DNA from: Lumbricus rubellus
Taxonomy: Eukaryota > Annelida > Clitellata > Crassiclitellata > Lumbricidae
Direction: 5' to 3'
NCBI GenBank assembly: GCA_945859605.1
Contig: OX243814.1
Location: forward strand, 23,222,548-23,286,547
DNA length: 64,000 nt
In this document: in pieces, positions 1 to 24,834 of the stretch
How the letters are laid out: every line of letters begins with the position of its first letter
Numbering within the stretch: position 1 is the stretch's first letter
Translations under genes and position numbers: made by a program
Notes under the pieces: model-generated
Seen by the model: only the letters and a program-made list of their open reading frames with translations
Database searches by the model: none
What the model was told of the DNA's origin: nothing

Positions 1-11963
<11,963 letters not shown>

Positions 11964-14900
11964 AATCTGAGCAGCACAGTTTCAACTAGTACTCAGAATT
12001 ATTGTCAGTTGTTTGGAGGTGCAATGGTGGAAGGTTTCTGCTGTGTTCAGAATGTGGAGAGCTATATTTATTTGATTGTGACGTTGAAAAAGATTACAAT
12101 GTATGCATGATCTGTAGTTGTGAAGTAGATGTTCTTGCTATTTTATAGTTTTAATTACTCTTTTCATTTTCTAAGCATTGCCGATGTAATTAATGTTGAG
12201 TAGAGTCTGCAACAACTACCATAGACTTGTTCTTGGCCAGAAATTGTGCAAAAAGATTGCCAAGTGTATGTTATGTGAACTTCTTGCATCTGTTTGAGGC
12301 TTCTAACAGAATAGACAGAATAGTTTTAAGTAAGATGCTTAACTGCTAAACAAGTTGTTTTAGGATTTTATATACATGCGGATTGAACAACGATCAGTAC
12401 GTTTGAGCCAACTACAGGAATTCACAAATATCATGAATTTACATAATTTAGATATTCAGAGAAATTACTGTAATTTAGCAACATATCTATTGAACTTATA
12501 TGTATGTTTATCTCACCATACTCCAAAGTTACTTCAATTAAGCTATTACAAAGAGACATGTAGAAAGTGAATTATAAGCTATTGGAAGGTACAAAGAGAC
12601 AGGTAGAAAGTGAATATTAAGCTACTGGAAGGAGATGAATACAAAGTGAGTGATCATTTGGCACGGCTATAGGAAGTTTTAGTTCTGATTGTTGTAGCTT
12701 ATTAACAGTGTTTTTGATCAGTCTTGTAAATAACATCAGTTTAGGTCTATGGCCAGGTTACAAGTAGTGTTTACAAGTTGTCTTACAAGTGTTCTTGCAG
12801 CTTTGGAAATTTTATTATCAGTTTTAAGAAGCTAAGAAGAAGGTAGTATTCAAATTATTGTTTGCTTTAAGATAAATTATGACAAAAGCAACTGGCATGC
12901 TTCGAACTTGGATGTGTTTGTATGTAGACTGTTTTTGAACTTACTGCACGTTGTTTTACCATTCATCTAGCTCCTTTGCTTTGCTTTTCTTATCTCCCTG
13001 TTTCAGATCAAAACTGTAATAATGAAGTGGTCTGTCTAAATCCTGTTGAGTGTTGCCACTGTTGAATGACCAACTTCAATATATGCTTGAACTGTGCATT
13101 GAATTAATGCACGATCTTTCGAGGAGTATGCACACGATTGAAGTCATTGGTCATTGGGGTTTCTAATTTCTTCTATATTTGCATTGATATATATTTGGTC
13201 AAGAAAAATCATGTCCTCACTCTAGTCCTTTTATGATTTCATTGCAGAGCTAATCTTGTGAAATTAATTGTGCATGGCTGTTTGGTCTGAGGCTTTGTGT
13301 AGTCACTCCAATGATAGGCAAGAGTTCTGTATCTTAGAATATCTTGTGTGAACACTGGAGCCAATCAATCAGTTTAGTTTTGATTTGAGAACTCTGAAAC
13401 CGTCTATTGACGATGCTTGTTTTACCATCTTGTAGGTTTGCTTTTCATAGGAAGCCAAACTATTGCAGCGATTATTGCCATATCCTGCCTGCTATTTCTG
13501 GGTCTATTACTGCGGAGTTTTCTTAAGATTATTGCGATTTACTTGTATATTATTTTTACTATTATCATTCTGATTTCTCAGTCACCACAAAAGCACTTGA
13601 TCAGTCTCAAATTTCACTCCGATCACTTCTTAACCACCGTCTGAGCTAAATGATGCGACAGATCATACCAGGGTAGTTCTAAGTGGATGCACGTTGTGGA
13701 AGAGAGAACTGTGGAGCTGTGGGTTAAGGACTGCTTGAGTTTCTGAGTTGATGTTAGGTGTTTTGAGTGAAGAAAAAAATTGAATGATCACTATCTATTA
13801 GGCGTGCTTCTACATTCATTTGATTAATTATATTGTGTACTGTTTGCTTGAGATCATGACATGTTTAGAGTTTTATTACAGTTGATTGCTCGTTGCATTA
13901 TGAATCATATAAGTTGCCATTATAGTTGTAACCAAACAGTTTATATAGCGCATTTTATTTTTGAATTTCTCTCATAGGCTCAGTTCTGACTTGTTGGCTG
14001 TCAAGAAAAATAACGATTAGAAATGGTTTTTCAGTGTAATCCAGTTTTAGACGATAATCATTGTTAATCCAACAAGATATTCGTGTGATTAAACTGTTTG
14101 GCCATTGATCTTTTTGGAATTACTTGTATATACTTTACTTCATCTGAGATTTATATTTGTTAAGATAATGGAAGATGATTTCAAATATTAGAACATGTAT
14201 GGTACTCTGAGGCAGACAAATCGAAAGACAGACAGACATATGGATTAAATATAGTTGGGAGGCAGGTTACGTGATCAGTCAAGGGGTGAAGCAGAACATA
14301 GGAAGGACAAATGAAAGTTCAGCAATTACAGCAGTTTACAATAAGAATTCAACAGCACAAGTTCAATCCAGTATTAGTCGATCCAATTGATGTGCTTCAA
14401 TTCATTTCATATTATAGCATAGTTATAGTGGTAGTGATGATATCAGTGTAGCCAGTAAAATAACTTTAGGTAAGTCTTTGATCCATGTGGAGTTTTGCAT
14501 GAAAAAGGCTTTACTATGGGACCGTAAGAAAAACCCTCTCAGCTTCCCAGTAATTCTCAAATTGAGTATTTAACCTTAATTAACTTTGATTTTTAAAGTA
14601 ACATCTTCAAATATTTAAAAGTTTGTTGTGTCTTTTATTTTGTAACTTACAGTAATTACAGTGTGGCATAAAATCAAATTCCTTACAAAATGCCTGCTTG
14701 CATTAAAAGTTTACTAACTGAAATGTAAGAAAATTGGTTGACAAGAATTGTACTTGCTAGTCCATTGCTTTTCATGCTAAGCGATTTAGCCTACGCTGTG
14801 TCAAGTATTTTGCCTTTGTGCATTAACATCCTAATAACCTGAATGTTCAGCACGAATGAAATAGGTCAATGGCTTGTGCTGTAGAGTTTTAACTGTAATA

Positions 14901-15060
14901 GTTGTATAACAATGGGCAATGTATTTCTTCTGAGTTCACAAAGCCAACAGTAAGCACAATCTGAATTAGTGTACAAAGGAATTTGAACGTTTGACACATG
15001 ATAGACAGATGCTTGGATGCTTAGTAGTGTTGATGGCAATAACTAGAATAAAGAGAGTTC
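11964..15060 (+). other. Probable CYFIP 3' UTR and tail-to-tail intergenic region
   Basis: No coding exon of any gene is recognisable between the CYFIP stop and the last CFAP263 coding exon. The first AATAAA on the plus strand is at 15047-15052, with ATTAAA hexamers nearer (for example about 14243). On the minus strand the nearest AATAAA downstream of CFAP263 is at 14634-14639. If these are used, the two 3' UTRs overlap by roughly 400 bp. The ends of both transcripts are inferred only. Confidence 0.35.
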
Positions 15061-15340
15061 ATCTAACATTTTCATCAGCATTGACTCAAATTAAGAAAAC
15101 AAAAGACTAAATAGTTACATGTTAATCATACAACAGGAACAAACTTGCAAGGCATTTCATGGCATCCAAATTTGTTACTATTGCTTTAATTAATTATATT
15201 TGGTCAGAGAAAGTTTCATAGACTTTGTAAGATGATGTCATGAAGTTAGATGGAAAGGACAAGAGTCATATAAGGGACAAAAGTCATATGATCCATATGA
15301 CGACATTCAATCCACGAGATGATGCTGATCATCATCATCA

Positions 15341-18300
15341 TCATCTCCACTGCACTTCTAATGAAGACTTCACTGACCCTGACATCTGAATCTTCTCCCA
15401 GATTTTACGGTTAGTCTTTAGTGCCATCTAGACAAAGCAAAAGAAATTAATGAAAGCAAACAAATAACCGTTGTGTTCAATTAAGATATGTTGTTATCAA
15501 ACATGCAGTTTAATTCATCAGCCATGTAAGATAATTCCCTTCACAACTGAAAAGCCAATGCCTTCGTTCTACAGGTGCTCTGCAGACGGTATTTTAAAAG
15601 TAAAAAGTAAAATTAGTTGTTAACTTCCTTTTTACACAATATACACATTCTCTGAATGAATTTTCTTATAAATTTTCTGCTTTTAATGAATGTAACACTT
15701 TAAGTTAGCTTAGGCAGAGATTTTGTGAGATGATGATGGTACATAGGCATGGACTCTCTGTATAGACAACACCCATATGGTACAAGTATGGTGCAGCATA
15801 CTGCACCATACTTGTACAACCAACACCAGCGGTGCATTACCAAACTGCAAGGAATTAAATGTAGGTATGACCTTGTATCCAGGATTATCATTCTACCCAA
15901 AGGAAATGTTGCATAAGGATACCAAATGTTTTATATAAGATATCCTACGTGAAACTTAATGAAGTAGAACTGGAAAAAAATGCACGCAATGTTTAATGAC
16001 GAGCAGAAATTCAAAACAATGTTTAATCAAATGTTTAATCAAATGTTGCAGCCACTGCATCCAGCAGCTGACGACTATGTAATAAATGCAAAAAAATTCA
16101 TTATAAAATTTATGATCAATGGCAAACCCAAATATATAAAACAAGTGAATAAGTGCTTCATATCACAAATGCATGCAAAATGCTTATTAGGCTTTATCTG
16201 CCTATCTCTTGCGCGTTTGTAAACTGTCATGCTATGACGACTCTCAATAAAACGAATATACAAAGTGTATATATATATAATTATATATGTTTTATTTTAA
16301 AAAATATATATCTAGTGAATTGAGCAACTTGTAAACTAGCCTCCGCAATGTCGACCTTTCTTTCCCAGCTTTTGACCTTCTTTCTGATCTCATAGAGGTC
16401 AGCTTTTTCCTGAACATAATCAATAACATCCGGAACTCGATAGTCTGACATCTGCTGACGAAGTTTACGGTTGATTCTTTCAGCCTCTGTTCGCTCCTGA
16501 AATTATCATGATATTATAATATAGTCATCTACAAGTAAGTAGGTTCAGTAAGTAAGTATTGACTTTAATTCACAGTGTCAGTTGCAAACCGCATTCTGAG
16601 TTACAAACGACATTATGCATTCGAAAACAAGAATAATCAGAACATTCAACACACGAGTAAGAAGGGTCCTTCACTTTTGACCAGTCTGTCTTGCACAGAA
16701 TTCGACCTATGTTCCTCTAAGCTGTGTGCATGCTTAGCCACACAGCGGCTGTGATGCCCGCTCAGTGGAATTTTTAAAGGCTAAAATTGGGCAAAGATTG
16801 TTAAATATATATAGTTAAATAATTGAAATAGGTTACAAATTATTTATGTCAAATAGCGGCATAGTCACACTGTACAGCACGACAAAATGCTTTAAGACAG
16901 GTTCTTTGGCAAACAACACTCCTAAGCTTGCAATCAAATTTGGCGACACACTATACAATCATCATATGTGAATATCATTATTAGTAAAAAAATGAAGGTT
17001 AAACTAGTTTATTTAAAATTTTAACCGGCTAACACTTTTAATGAATGACTATGTTCACATCCACTGACTTCTAGTTTCTCATGCTCTTAAATGTTATCCA
17101 GGAGGAAAGGTCAAACCAGCTTCAGTGACTCCTTACGACCTCATGTAAGATTGACCTCTTAACTTTGCATCATTTACTTTCAAGCTTTTAAGTATATACG
17201 GACTGCTGCTATTGTGATGGGGTATTGATGACTTGCCTACTTACTAAAAATAATATAGTCTCAAGTTATTCTAGATCATATAGTACACATAAAATATAAA
17301 AATTTTAATTATTTTCCTGTTATCCAAGCACTAGTTGCTACAGACGAATGTCTTGTTCTTGATTAAGTATAAAACACCACTTAATCAAGTGAGAGTGCAG
17401 TGCTTTTCATTGCTACTTCAGGGTCATTAAATCTTAAAGCCATGCAACATTTCAGCATCAACTTACATCTTCTACCAACTGAGTTTCAGCGTCAATTCGA
17501 GCAAGTAGTTCATTACGATTTGCAATTTCAATCTTCAGTCGATCTGACTCCATCATCAGCGTGTTCAGCTTCTTCTTGTAAGCGTTGAGCACCTGCAGTG
17601 AATTGCCGGCCATCAGCTTCTGGTGCAGTAGTTCCTGGTTGCGTTCATCAATCTTCTCAATGTATTGCTGATTCTCTATCTTCAGTTGACTGAAGTCAAC
17701 TTCATGCAGAATTTCACCCATCTCTTCTTTCTACAATCATCGAAAAAAGAATGCTACATTTAGCGTACATTTGCTGTTATAACTAATGACTTCAAGCATA
17801 CTGTTAATAATCTTTTCCAAATACGTATAAATTATTTAGTCCAGTAACAGAATTTCAGGGTTCAGTTTTAAGAATATGTTACTTTTATGCCCTCAAAAAA
17901 TGAATTAGGGAAATTATCCGAGTTATCTTTTTCATTACAGAAGATAACCATATGAATCGTTTACATCAGAGGTTCTCAACTGGTGTGTCGCAAGTCGCAA
18001 CACACTAGACCTGTGGTGTGTCGCGTAAAATTTGTGTGTCACGAATTCTCACAGCATACACTCGTCGCTCTAGAATGACACTGACTTGCTAATCTCAGGG
18101 TCCACCAGACAGCATATGCATGCACTGTAGATTGCTACATTGTGCTGTTCATATTGCAATACCATTGCGCCACAACAGCAATATTAGATCCACCACTGCT
18201 CTCAGCAGCACTTACGCCTTCGCTTCACAAGAAGAGACAGCCAACCATCAGTTATTAAGCTGTACCAGTAATTAAGCAATTAGCAATCTGTTTAAAATAT

Positions 18301-21193
18301 TATACCTCACCTGCTGAGTTTCATTGATTTACCGGCCAAGTGCAATCATTTGAACAGGCATACCTGGATACCAACTGACAGCCCTACCTTTAAATATCTT
18401 CAGGATATAAATAGATTTGAGGTAAAGAGTCAATATCTGATCTGAAATTAATTATCTGTAAAAAATCAACCTGTCTCAACTGTAACTGGAGTTTCTTTTT
18501 GCTGACTTTCAACGCTTCATTTCGTAATCGAAGTTTTACAACCAACGTCTCCTGTTAAAATATAAATTTCCACAATAATAGAGAAGTTTTTATTAGCAAC
18601 AGTCAACAATCTAAGAACTTTATTTCATTACAGCATAATATTTTACTTTAAACTAAAATGTTGCATTGTATAAAACTGAGATTCAGTGACAAAAGCTACT
18701 TAAGACATGTCAGATTAAGACATGAAGCAGCTGTCTTCATACGTGTGCAGTGTGCACACATGCACATAAACTATAGAACAAATTACATGTGGAAGTATAA
18801 GTTCATAACCTACCTATTTAAGTATTTAATTCGCTATGTACAAGGACATTAAGTCCATTTTAAGTGTTGACACTACAGTTTGAAAAATGGTTGAATATGT
18901 AAGCTCATCTTAAATTAAACTGAAATAGAAGACTTTAAAATCATATATACCCGTGCCCGTATCCTTTCCTCCAAATACTTTATAACTTTCTCTGCGTTTG
19001 CTGTTCCTCCTGTTTTCACGTTCGATGATCCTCTGACAATGTCTCGTTCAAACTCGTATTCTTCTTTCTTAATTTCAGCCAAGCGAATATCAGCCTCTTC
19101 CATAACAGCCTTCAGAAGAAAAACAAGTTTAACATTTTTTATGTAACTTTTTCATTAAAGGCAACATTAGCAGCATGTAAACATAATCATGAAACCAGAA
19201 CAAGCTACTTGAGGTTTTCAAACAATGAACAATATATAAAAACTTCTCACATCCAATATAAGACATAGACAAAGACATTTGTTATTGATCTCAGAAATAC
19301 ATACTTAACTAATTACATGTAATAAATACAATCTGCAGTAAGTGAATCCTCATGATGATTTGTGAGGTTAACATCATGGGAGCAATAGGTGTGCCAAAAG
19401 AGACAAGTCTCACTGAGCAGAGACCCAAGACACATGATGACATAATATTAAGACACAGAAGAGATGGTTATGAACAAATGTTAAAGTCTTGGACACTTTG
19501 GGAGCACCTCTGAGTAGTGCCCTTGAAGAGGTGCTATACAAATTTTCATAATGAATGAATGAATGAATTTTACGTAATCACCAGCAGCACCAATGATTTC
19601 TATGTAACTTCTGAGTCTCTACTTAGAATGCATGACAGGCGCTACACAACATGTCTTTAATACCTACCCTCAGTGTATCTAGAATCTTCTCAGATTCCTC
19701 ATTCGACTTCTTCACATCCTGCTGATATTCTTCCAACTCTCGTTGTGCAATGTCACATTTCTGCTCAGGGTTCAGACGCAAAGACTTCTCAAGTGCGCTT
19801 CCTCGAGATTTCGATCTTTTGCGTGCAAGACGTGATGAAGTTCCCTGATCGCTGTGTGAAGAAAGTGTGGCGTTTGAACCAAACGCTTGCTTTTCTCTGA
19901 TTGGTGGATGAAGGCCAAGCTCCAATTCTCTTGGCTCTGCCCTTTTCAAATACTTCTCAAACATGTGAGTCTCCAACGCAAGAACTTCATTGGCTCGTCT
20001 GTTAAGGCAGAAGGAGAAATAAAATTAAAAATCATTTAACCTAAGCTTTAAATAGTTTGCATATAATTTTATATTTAGACCTCAGGTAATGCTGCAATTA
20101 ATTTTCCCACCTATTTCATTTTAGTCTTGCAAAAAAGAATACATTTTTTAATGTCGTGCCTGGTATTCATTATTATTATTATTATTTAATGTGTTTAATG
20201 TGAGAAAAACACAAGTTGACAAAACCGCAACTCAGTTACGTGGAAGGGAAAGTACTACGTGTTACACTGTCGCTTGTTGAGAAGGCACTTATAGAGGGCT
20301 CTTGGAATAAAGTGGGAATTGCCATGCAGACCAATACCCACTTTCATTGAAGACTTACTTGCATACATGTATATCAAATAGCCCCGAGCACAGAGCTTGG
20401 ACTGATTTATTCTCTCACACTCTGGGGTGGTCATCTTATTGATAAATGGCCAAAAGTTAAATTTTATTGAAAACATTATATGAACAAGATTGCAAAATTG
20501 CAATTGCAAAAGTCAAACTTGAAACTTTTTTAAACACTAACTAAGGTGCCAGCTTATTCACGAGCCTTAGGGATTAATTAAGCCTCAGGTATTGCCATGG
20601 AGACCAATACCCACATTCCAGTAAAAAGAGACGTCTTTGGGTTCAAAGAAAATACGATGGCAGCAAATTGGATGGATCAAAGAAATATTTCTACAAAATT
20701 GACTTCGGATTTTGAATGAAGTTACTGTTGAAAAGTAGCCTAAACATGTTACCTCGAGAATGCCTCTATCCTGTAGGCCTAACTTTTTTCATACGTTGCG
20801 TCTATGTCAGCCTATAAGAATGATGATTAAATAAGCGAGTAATGAGGAGTGATGGAGTATGTGACAGATGATTCTAACACAGGCTGAACCACTTACAACC
20901 CATGCAGGTTATGTTGTGCTGTGTTGTGTTATGTTACGGTGCTAGGTTATTATTATGTTATGTTATGCTGTGCTATGCTATGTTATGTTATATGTTATTG
21001 TAGATGAACGACAGAATGAGTTGATGAGCGAATTAAGAATATTAGGTCAACAAAAATCTACTAAAACAATGGAAAGCAGGTGTTACATTGTATCAGTCAC
21101 AAGTTGAGCGAGCTGTTCGTCGCTTAAATCCGCAATATGCTCGTCTGGATTGCCAAGACTTGTATCAATACTCATAGTCTCCGACTCCGCCAT
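15341..21193 (-). CDS. CFAP263: CFAP263 (CCDC113), axonemal coiled-coil protein
   Basis: Seven coding exons on the minus strand give 394 residues (human CCDC113 is about 377): 21193-21087, 19998-19668, 19109-18951, 18551-18471, 17730-17467, 16496-16341, 15427-15341 (stop TGA). The start ATG (AAAATGGCG context) opens MAESETMS. Segments that match the family as I know it are ETHMFEKYLKRAEPRE, MEEADIRLAEI, EKVIKYLEERIRAR, VDFSQLKIENQQYIE, GNSLQVLNAYKKKL and SWERKVDIAE. Nearly all of it is predicted coiled coil after an acidic N-terminus and a basic RKRSKSRG patch. The family forms a complex with CCDC96 on motile axonemes near radial spoke 3 and the dynein regulatory complex. Intron 6 seems to use a GC donor, because only GAG|GCTAGT joins IAE to MALKTNRKIWEK in register with the human C-terminus. 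Exons 1-6 are secure; exon 7 is likely. Confidence 0.94.
15780..15817. repeat. Perfect 17-bp inverted repeat with 4-nt loop
   Basis: GTACAAGTATGGTGCAG at 15780-15796 is followed by the loop CATA and its exact reverse complement at 15801-15817. It lies in CFAP263 intron 6. Confidence 0.8.
17967..18070 (+). mobile_element. hAT-like terminal fragment in CFAP263 intron 5
   Basis: The sequence CAGAGGTTCTCAACTGGTGT followed by GTCGC at 17967 resembles the terminal inverted repeat of Charlie-type hAT transposons. No matching opposite end was found nearby, so this is probably one truncated end. Confidence 0.45.
19501..19570 (+). mobile_element. CR1/L2-type retroposon 3' tail in CFAP263 intron 2
   Basis: This 70-bp segment matches the 3' tail of the LINE at 33.5-34.3 kb: a stem GCACCTCT...AGAGGTGC, then CTATA, then (GAAT)n. 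Only the tail is recognisable; the copy is strongly 5'-truncated or derives from a SINE that shares the tail. Confidence 0.75.
20311..20620. repeat. Two direct copies of a segment with an X-box-like motif, CFAP263 intron 1
   Basis: ATTGCCATGCAGAC (20318) and ATTGCCATGGAGAC (20591) both continue with CAATACCCAC. The second fits the RFX X-box consensus RYYNYYATRRNRAC exactly and the first has one mismatch. The phrase AGCTTATTCACGAGC just before the second copy recurs at 22,575, so the block may be part of a dispersed repeat. Confidence 0.4.
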
Positions 21194-23011
21194 TTTGACG
21201 ACAGTGCAGGTGGTTGCTACCAAACGATCATCTCTATTAATAGCATCTTTCGTTGCTACGCAGACGTATAATTTGACTAGATTGGCCTGCACTGGGACAA
21301 CTCATTATTATAAGGCTACTGCATAAATTCCTAGTACGTTATATGCAGGGCTGTTACAGACTTACAGTAGTCAAGGGTATACGCGGGTAGGCTATACGGC
21401 GTATACTCACCTCCGGAGGAAAAACGGCATCGTAGGCTATAGGTTACTCACCTCCCGAAAAAAAGGTCATCAGGTTTTTTGGGGACGAAAAAATGACAAC
21501 TTTGGGGAAAATTTTCGGCCGGACGACAAAAAGTCATCAGTTTTTTCGGATGAGAAATTGGCGACTTTTCTGACGAGAAATTGGCGACTTTTACGAAAAA
21601 ATTTCGGGCGGGAAAATTTTTCCGGCGTAGCGTGTAGGCCCATATAGGCCTATAATATAGGCTATATATATAGGCCTACTCACCTCAAAAGCTCTGAGTA
21701 TAGGTTTACAGCGCTGGTCAGGCCTATAATGTCAGCTAAAGTCTCATAACCGAGTCACCATTGCATGGAGAGCGATGGTGACTCGGTTATAAGGCTTTAG
21801 CTGAAAATTTAAGACTGATTGAATGGGAAGAAGCTGTTTGGTGAGTTTCAGCAGTTTAGGCGGGAAAAGACAAACGCATGTACCCATGCTGGTATAGAGA
21901 CAGAGGGAGAGACCGATCGCCCGATGGCCTTGAGCCATCTCAGTTGAAAGAGGCAAGACCAGTCAGTTTAGATAAAGTGCTCCATTTAACGTGATGGAGG
22001 AGGACATCAACCTACAGCAGGCCTTGAATCTGCATCCACCCATAACTTTACTGCAAAATCTTTTGTCTACAGCCTAGCTATGTGTGACTTTTGGCAGAAG
22101 TTCGCAGAACCTTGTCTTCTTCGATCACATCACTCATTTCCCGCTCTTACTTCATGCACACGGGTGACCTTCGCCGAAGCAGCATTATAGGGATATTGAA
22201 AAAGGGCGTGGCCTATGTGCGACTCTATGGTCGGCCATGTTGATATACAGCTGCGAGCTGTTGTCCAAGTAGGCTACACGCCGTTACGCGGTGAATTGTT
22301 AGTTGATGGAATAAATTTATCGTTACAGGCCTATTCATGTATCCATAGGCCTATACCTGAACAGATCATATAGCAGTCTAAAGACCATCCAGCCTGGAGC
22401 GGCCCGAATCCTTGAAGCGAATTTCGGCCAGAAGCCCAGAGCCAAAATCTGCTATAATTAACAAGTAGGCCTAGACCTGCGCTTTATGCTGTTTCACGGA
22501 CTGTAAATGACTGGGCTGCTTCCAACGTAATTGCACTCAAAATTTCTAAAGCACCACTTGAGAGCCAAGCGCGGGGCACCAGCTTATTCACGAGCGCTGC
22601 GTTGAGTCAGAAGGGTTGTCAGATAAGAGTCCAGTTGCCATAGGATCACAGGGGCAGTGCAGCTGCTGCTAACGCGTCATCTGGGCTGTGAATTAGAAGG
22701 ATCAGCTAAGAATGAGATAGGGGGTAAGAAGTGCCTTTTGATTTCGAATGGGAAGCCTGATATGTGATAAAGGAGCACGAGGAAGTTTAGCAGAGCCGCA
22801 TTAAGACTAGTGTGGACCTGGGTGCTGTGATTACCCTCCAATGGCCCCCTCTGGAAACCTATTGGTCCAGCACGCACATATTTACAACAGCAAGGCCCTA
22901 ATACACTAAGATGCGTGGTACTGTAATCAGTGGCTCCGTTGGGAGAGCCTGATATATATAAGTTGTGACCAGCAGTCAAGAAAGAGTGAGACAGGTGATC
23001 GGGTAGAAAGG
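21194..23011. other. Region upstream of CFAP263 without recognised gene
   Basis: It holds the presumed CFAP263 promoter, a long hairpin (21,732-21,804), a low-complexity stretch with repeated GTCATCAG and TTGGCGAC phrases (21,460-21,620), and several TAGGCCTA words. No exon with recognisable protein similarity was seen on either strand. Confidence 0.5.
21732..21804. repeat. 73-nt near-perfect hairpin (33-bp stem, 7-nt loop)
   Basis: Arms 21732-21764 and 21772-21804 pair over 33 positions: 30 Watson-Crick pairs, two G:U wobbles if transcribed as the plus strand, and one C:A mismatch. The loop is ATGGAGA. The size and pairing are like a pre-miRNA hairpin, but a tiny palindromic MITE would look the same. 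Confidence 0.75.
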
Positions 23012-23019
23012 GTTGGCTG

Positions 23020-23167
23020 CATAGGCGCAATCACGTCCTGAAAGTTGGGGGGACCATAATGAATCACGTCCTGAAAGTTGGGGGGGACCATACTAATAAA
23101 GTTAGGGGACCACTCAAAAGTTGGGGGGGACGCGTCCCGTGGGTCCCATAGGGTGGTTGCGCCTATG
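23020..23167. mobile_element. 148-bp MITE with 8-bp target duplication
   Basis: The ends CATAGGCGCAA and TTGCGCCTATG are exact inverted repeats. GTTGGCTG flanks both sides (23012-23019 and 23168-23175). An 8-bp duplication suggests hAT or P-like transposition. The interior is G-rich with three near-copies of a CTGAAAGTTGGGGG phrase. There is no coding capacity. Confidence 0.8.
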
Positions 23168-23175
23168 GTTGGCTG

Positions 23176-24830
23176 CATGTCACCAACTTGACTTATCGTC
23201 TTCTGCCTGACATGGACTTTTCTTTGGCAAAGAAACAGAAGAAGGCTTGACAGCCAGTTGAGTGCTGGATTCTCATATCTTTGTCGCTGTGTTTGGTCTT
23301 GACAACTGTATGATAATAATTATCTTATGCACACCATTACTCATCAAGTTCCTTAGCTTCTAGGCCTACATTATAAACTGTCTGCTTAATCCGCTTCATC
23401 ATCAGCTTCATCTGCAAAGGTGTTAGCAACAGCTGATCCAACAGGCTTAGAAATAGACCACTTTTATTCTAGATTGTCAGTTTGGTCATGAACTGCAGAG
23501 CTGCCCTTGGAGTCACCCTATTCTGACAGTGACAGTGATGCTTGGCTTTTATCAATGGACATAGCCTATTACATGCACAGTGATGCACTCTGATTGAACT
23601 TAAGAACATGGCAGAATCAGTTGATGTAAAATGTTGAAAAATGATAAGGCATTGATTGAAAGAAAAACAAGTATCAGACCAAATTTTTTAATGGATTTTG
23701 AGCATTATAGCAGCCTCCAATTTGAAAGATCTCTGCATGTGGCTTAAGTGTATTGAAGCCTTTACTCGTTGTAAAAATTTTCGGATGCATGTAAGCAACC
23801 GGAAAAGCTTCACATTTCCCCCCAATAATTATGTGTTTTGCCTGAGCTTTTTTGAGAGTCAAGCACATATTTTAGTCACTGGCAAAGTCTATTATGAATA
23901 CAATGGTTATAGGCCTATAGCGTCACACATGAGATTCTCAACTGTAAAAATATTTTCTTCAATATTATACTGAACATATTTAATGCTTTGCAGTCTTGTT
24001 GTCATTAGCTTTAACAATTGAATTTAGGCTATTAACAAACTTGCTAGGCCTATGACTGAATATTGTTGAAGTAAACAGTACTGTTAACACAATGGAGAAT
24101 TATAAATAGTAACAGTTCCCCTGCATATAACTAGCCTACAGCACTGCAGCTGACTAGGCAGCAAAGCAGAAAACAAATTTGAAGAAAAAAAACACTGACT
24201 ATGTAACTAAAGTAATTCCACAGTCAGGAAAAATTTGACTACTATGCACTATTCCGAAAATGGCCCAGCAAAATTGTTCTGTCAATGAGCATCGCAAAAT
24301 AGAGTTCTCATAGTAGGCCTAGGCTAACAGAGACTTTCAGTTTTGCTTGCGATAGATTGCAATTTGCATGTCTCTGGCTGTAGTTTTTAGCCGCCGGTAT
24401 ATTCTTCGCACGTTAACCTGGACATTCAAGCTCGTGTATTTTGGACTTCTCTAATTGACCCTTTATCCATTTCAGTAAGTTTGACGCAGATAATACAGTA
24501 AAAACACAGGAAATAATTGTTATAATAAGCGCTATTCGCATACGTATCCAAGGTCAACAAACGTTAGCTGTAAGCCAATATGGCGCAGGCCATTATGCAA
24601 ATGAGCCGTGACGTCATTACGCAAAGACAGAATAGGGCCTATGCATAGCTTAATTCAACACTGGCACACTGCATAGGCCTATTAGTGAGGAGGTTAAGGT
24701 CCAAAAACGCAGTGCATTGTGCATCTTGTGGATAAAAGCAACAAATTTTTACAGCTTCAAGACAAACATATTTTAAAACTTTTCAGCCAGAGGCATCAAA
24801 AAATTCAAACGGGAACATACTTAAACAGAT
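23176..24830. other. Region without recognised gene
   Basis: AT-rich sequence with short unrelated open frames on both strands and several TAGGCCTA words. I see no domain, splice structure or repeat boundary that supports a feature. Confidence 0.4.
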
Positions 24831-24834
24831 GGTT

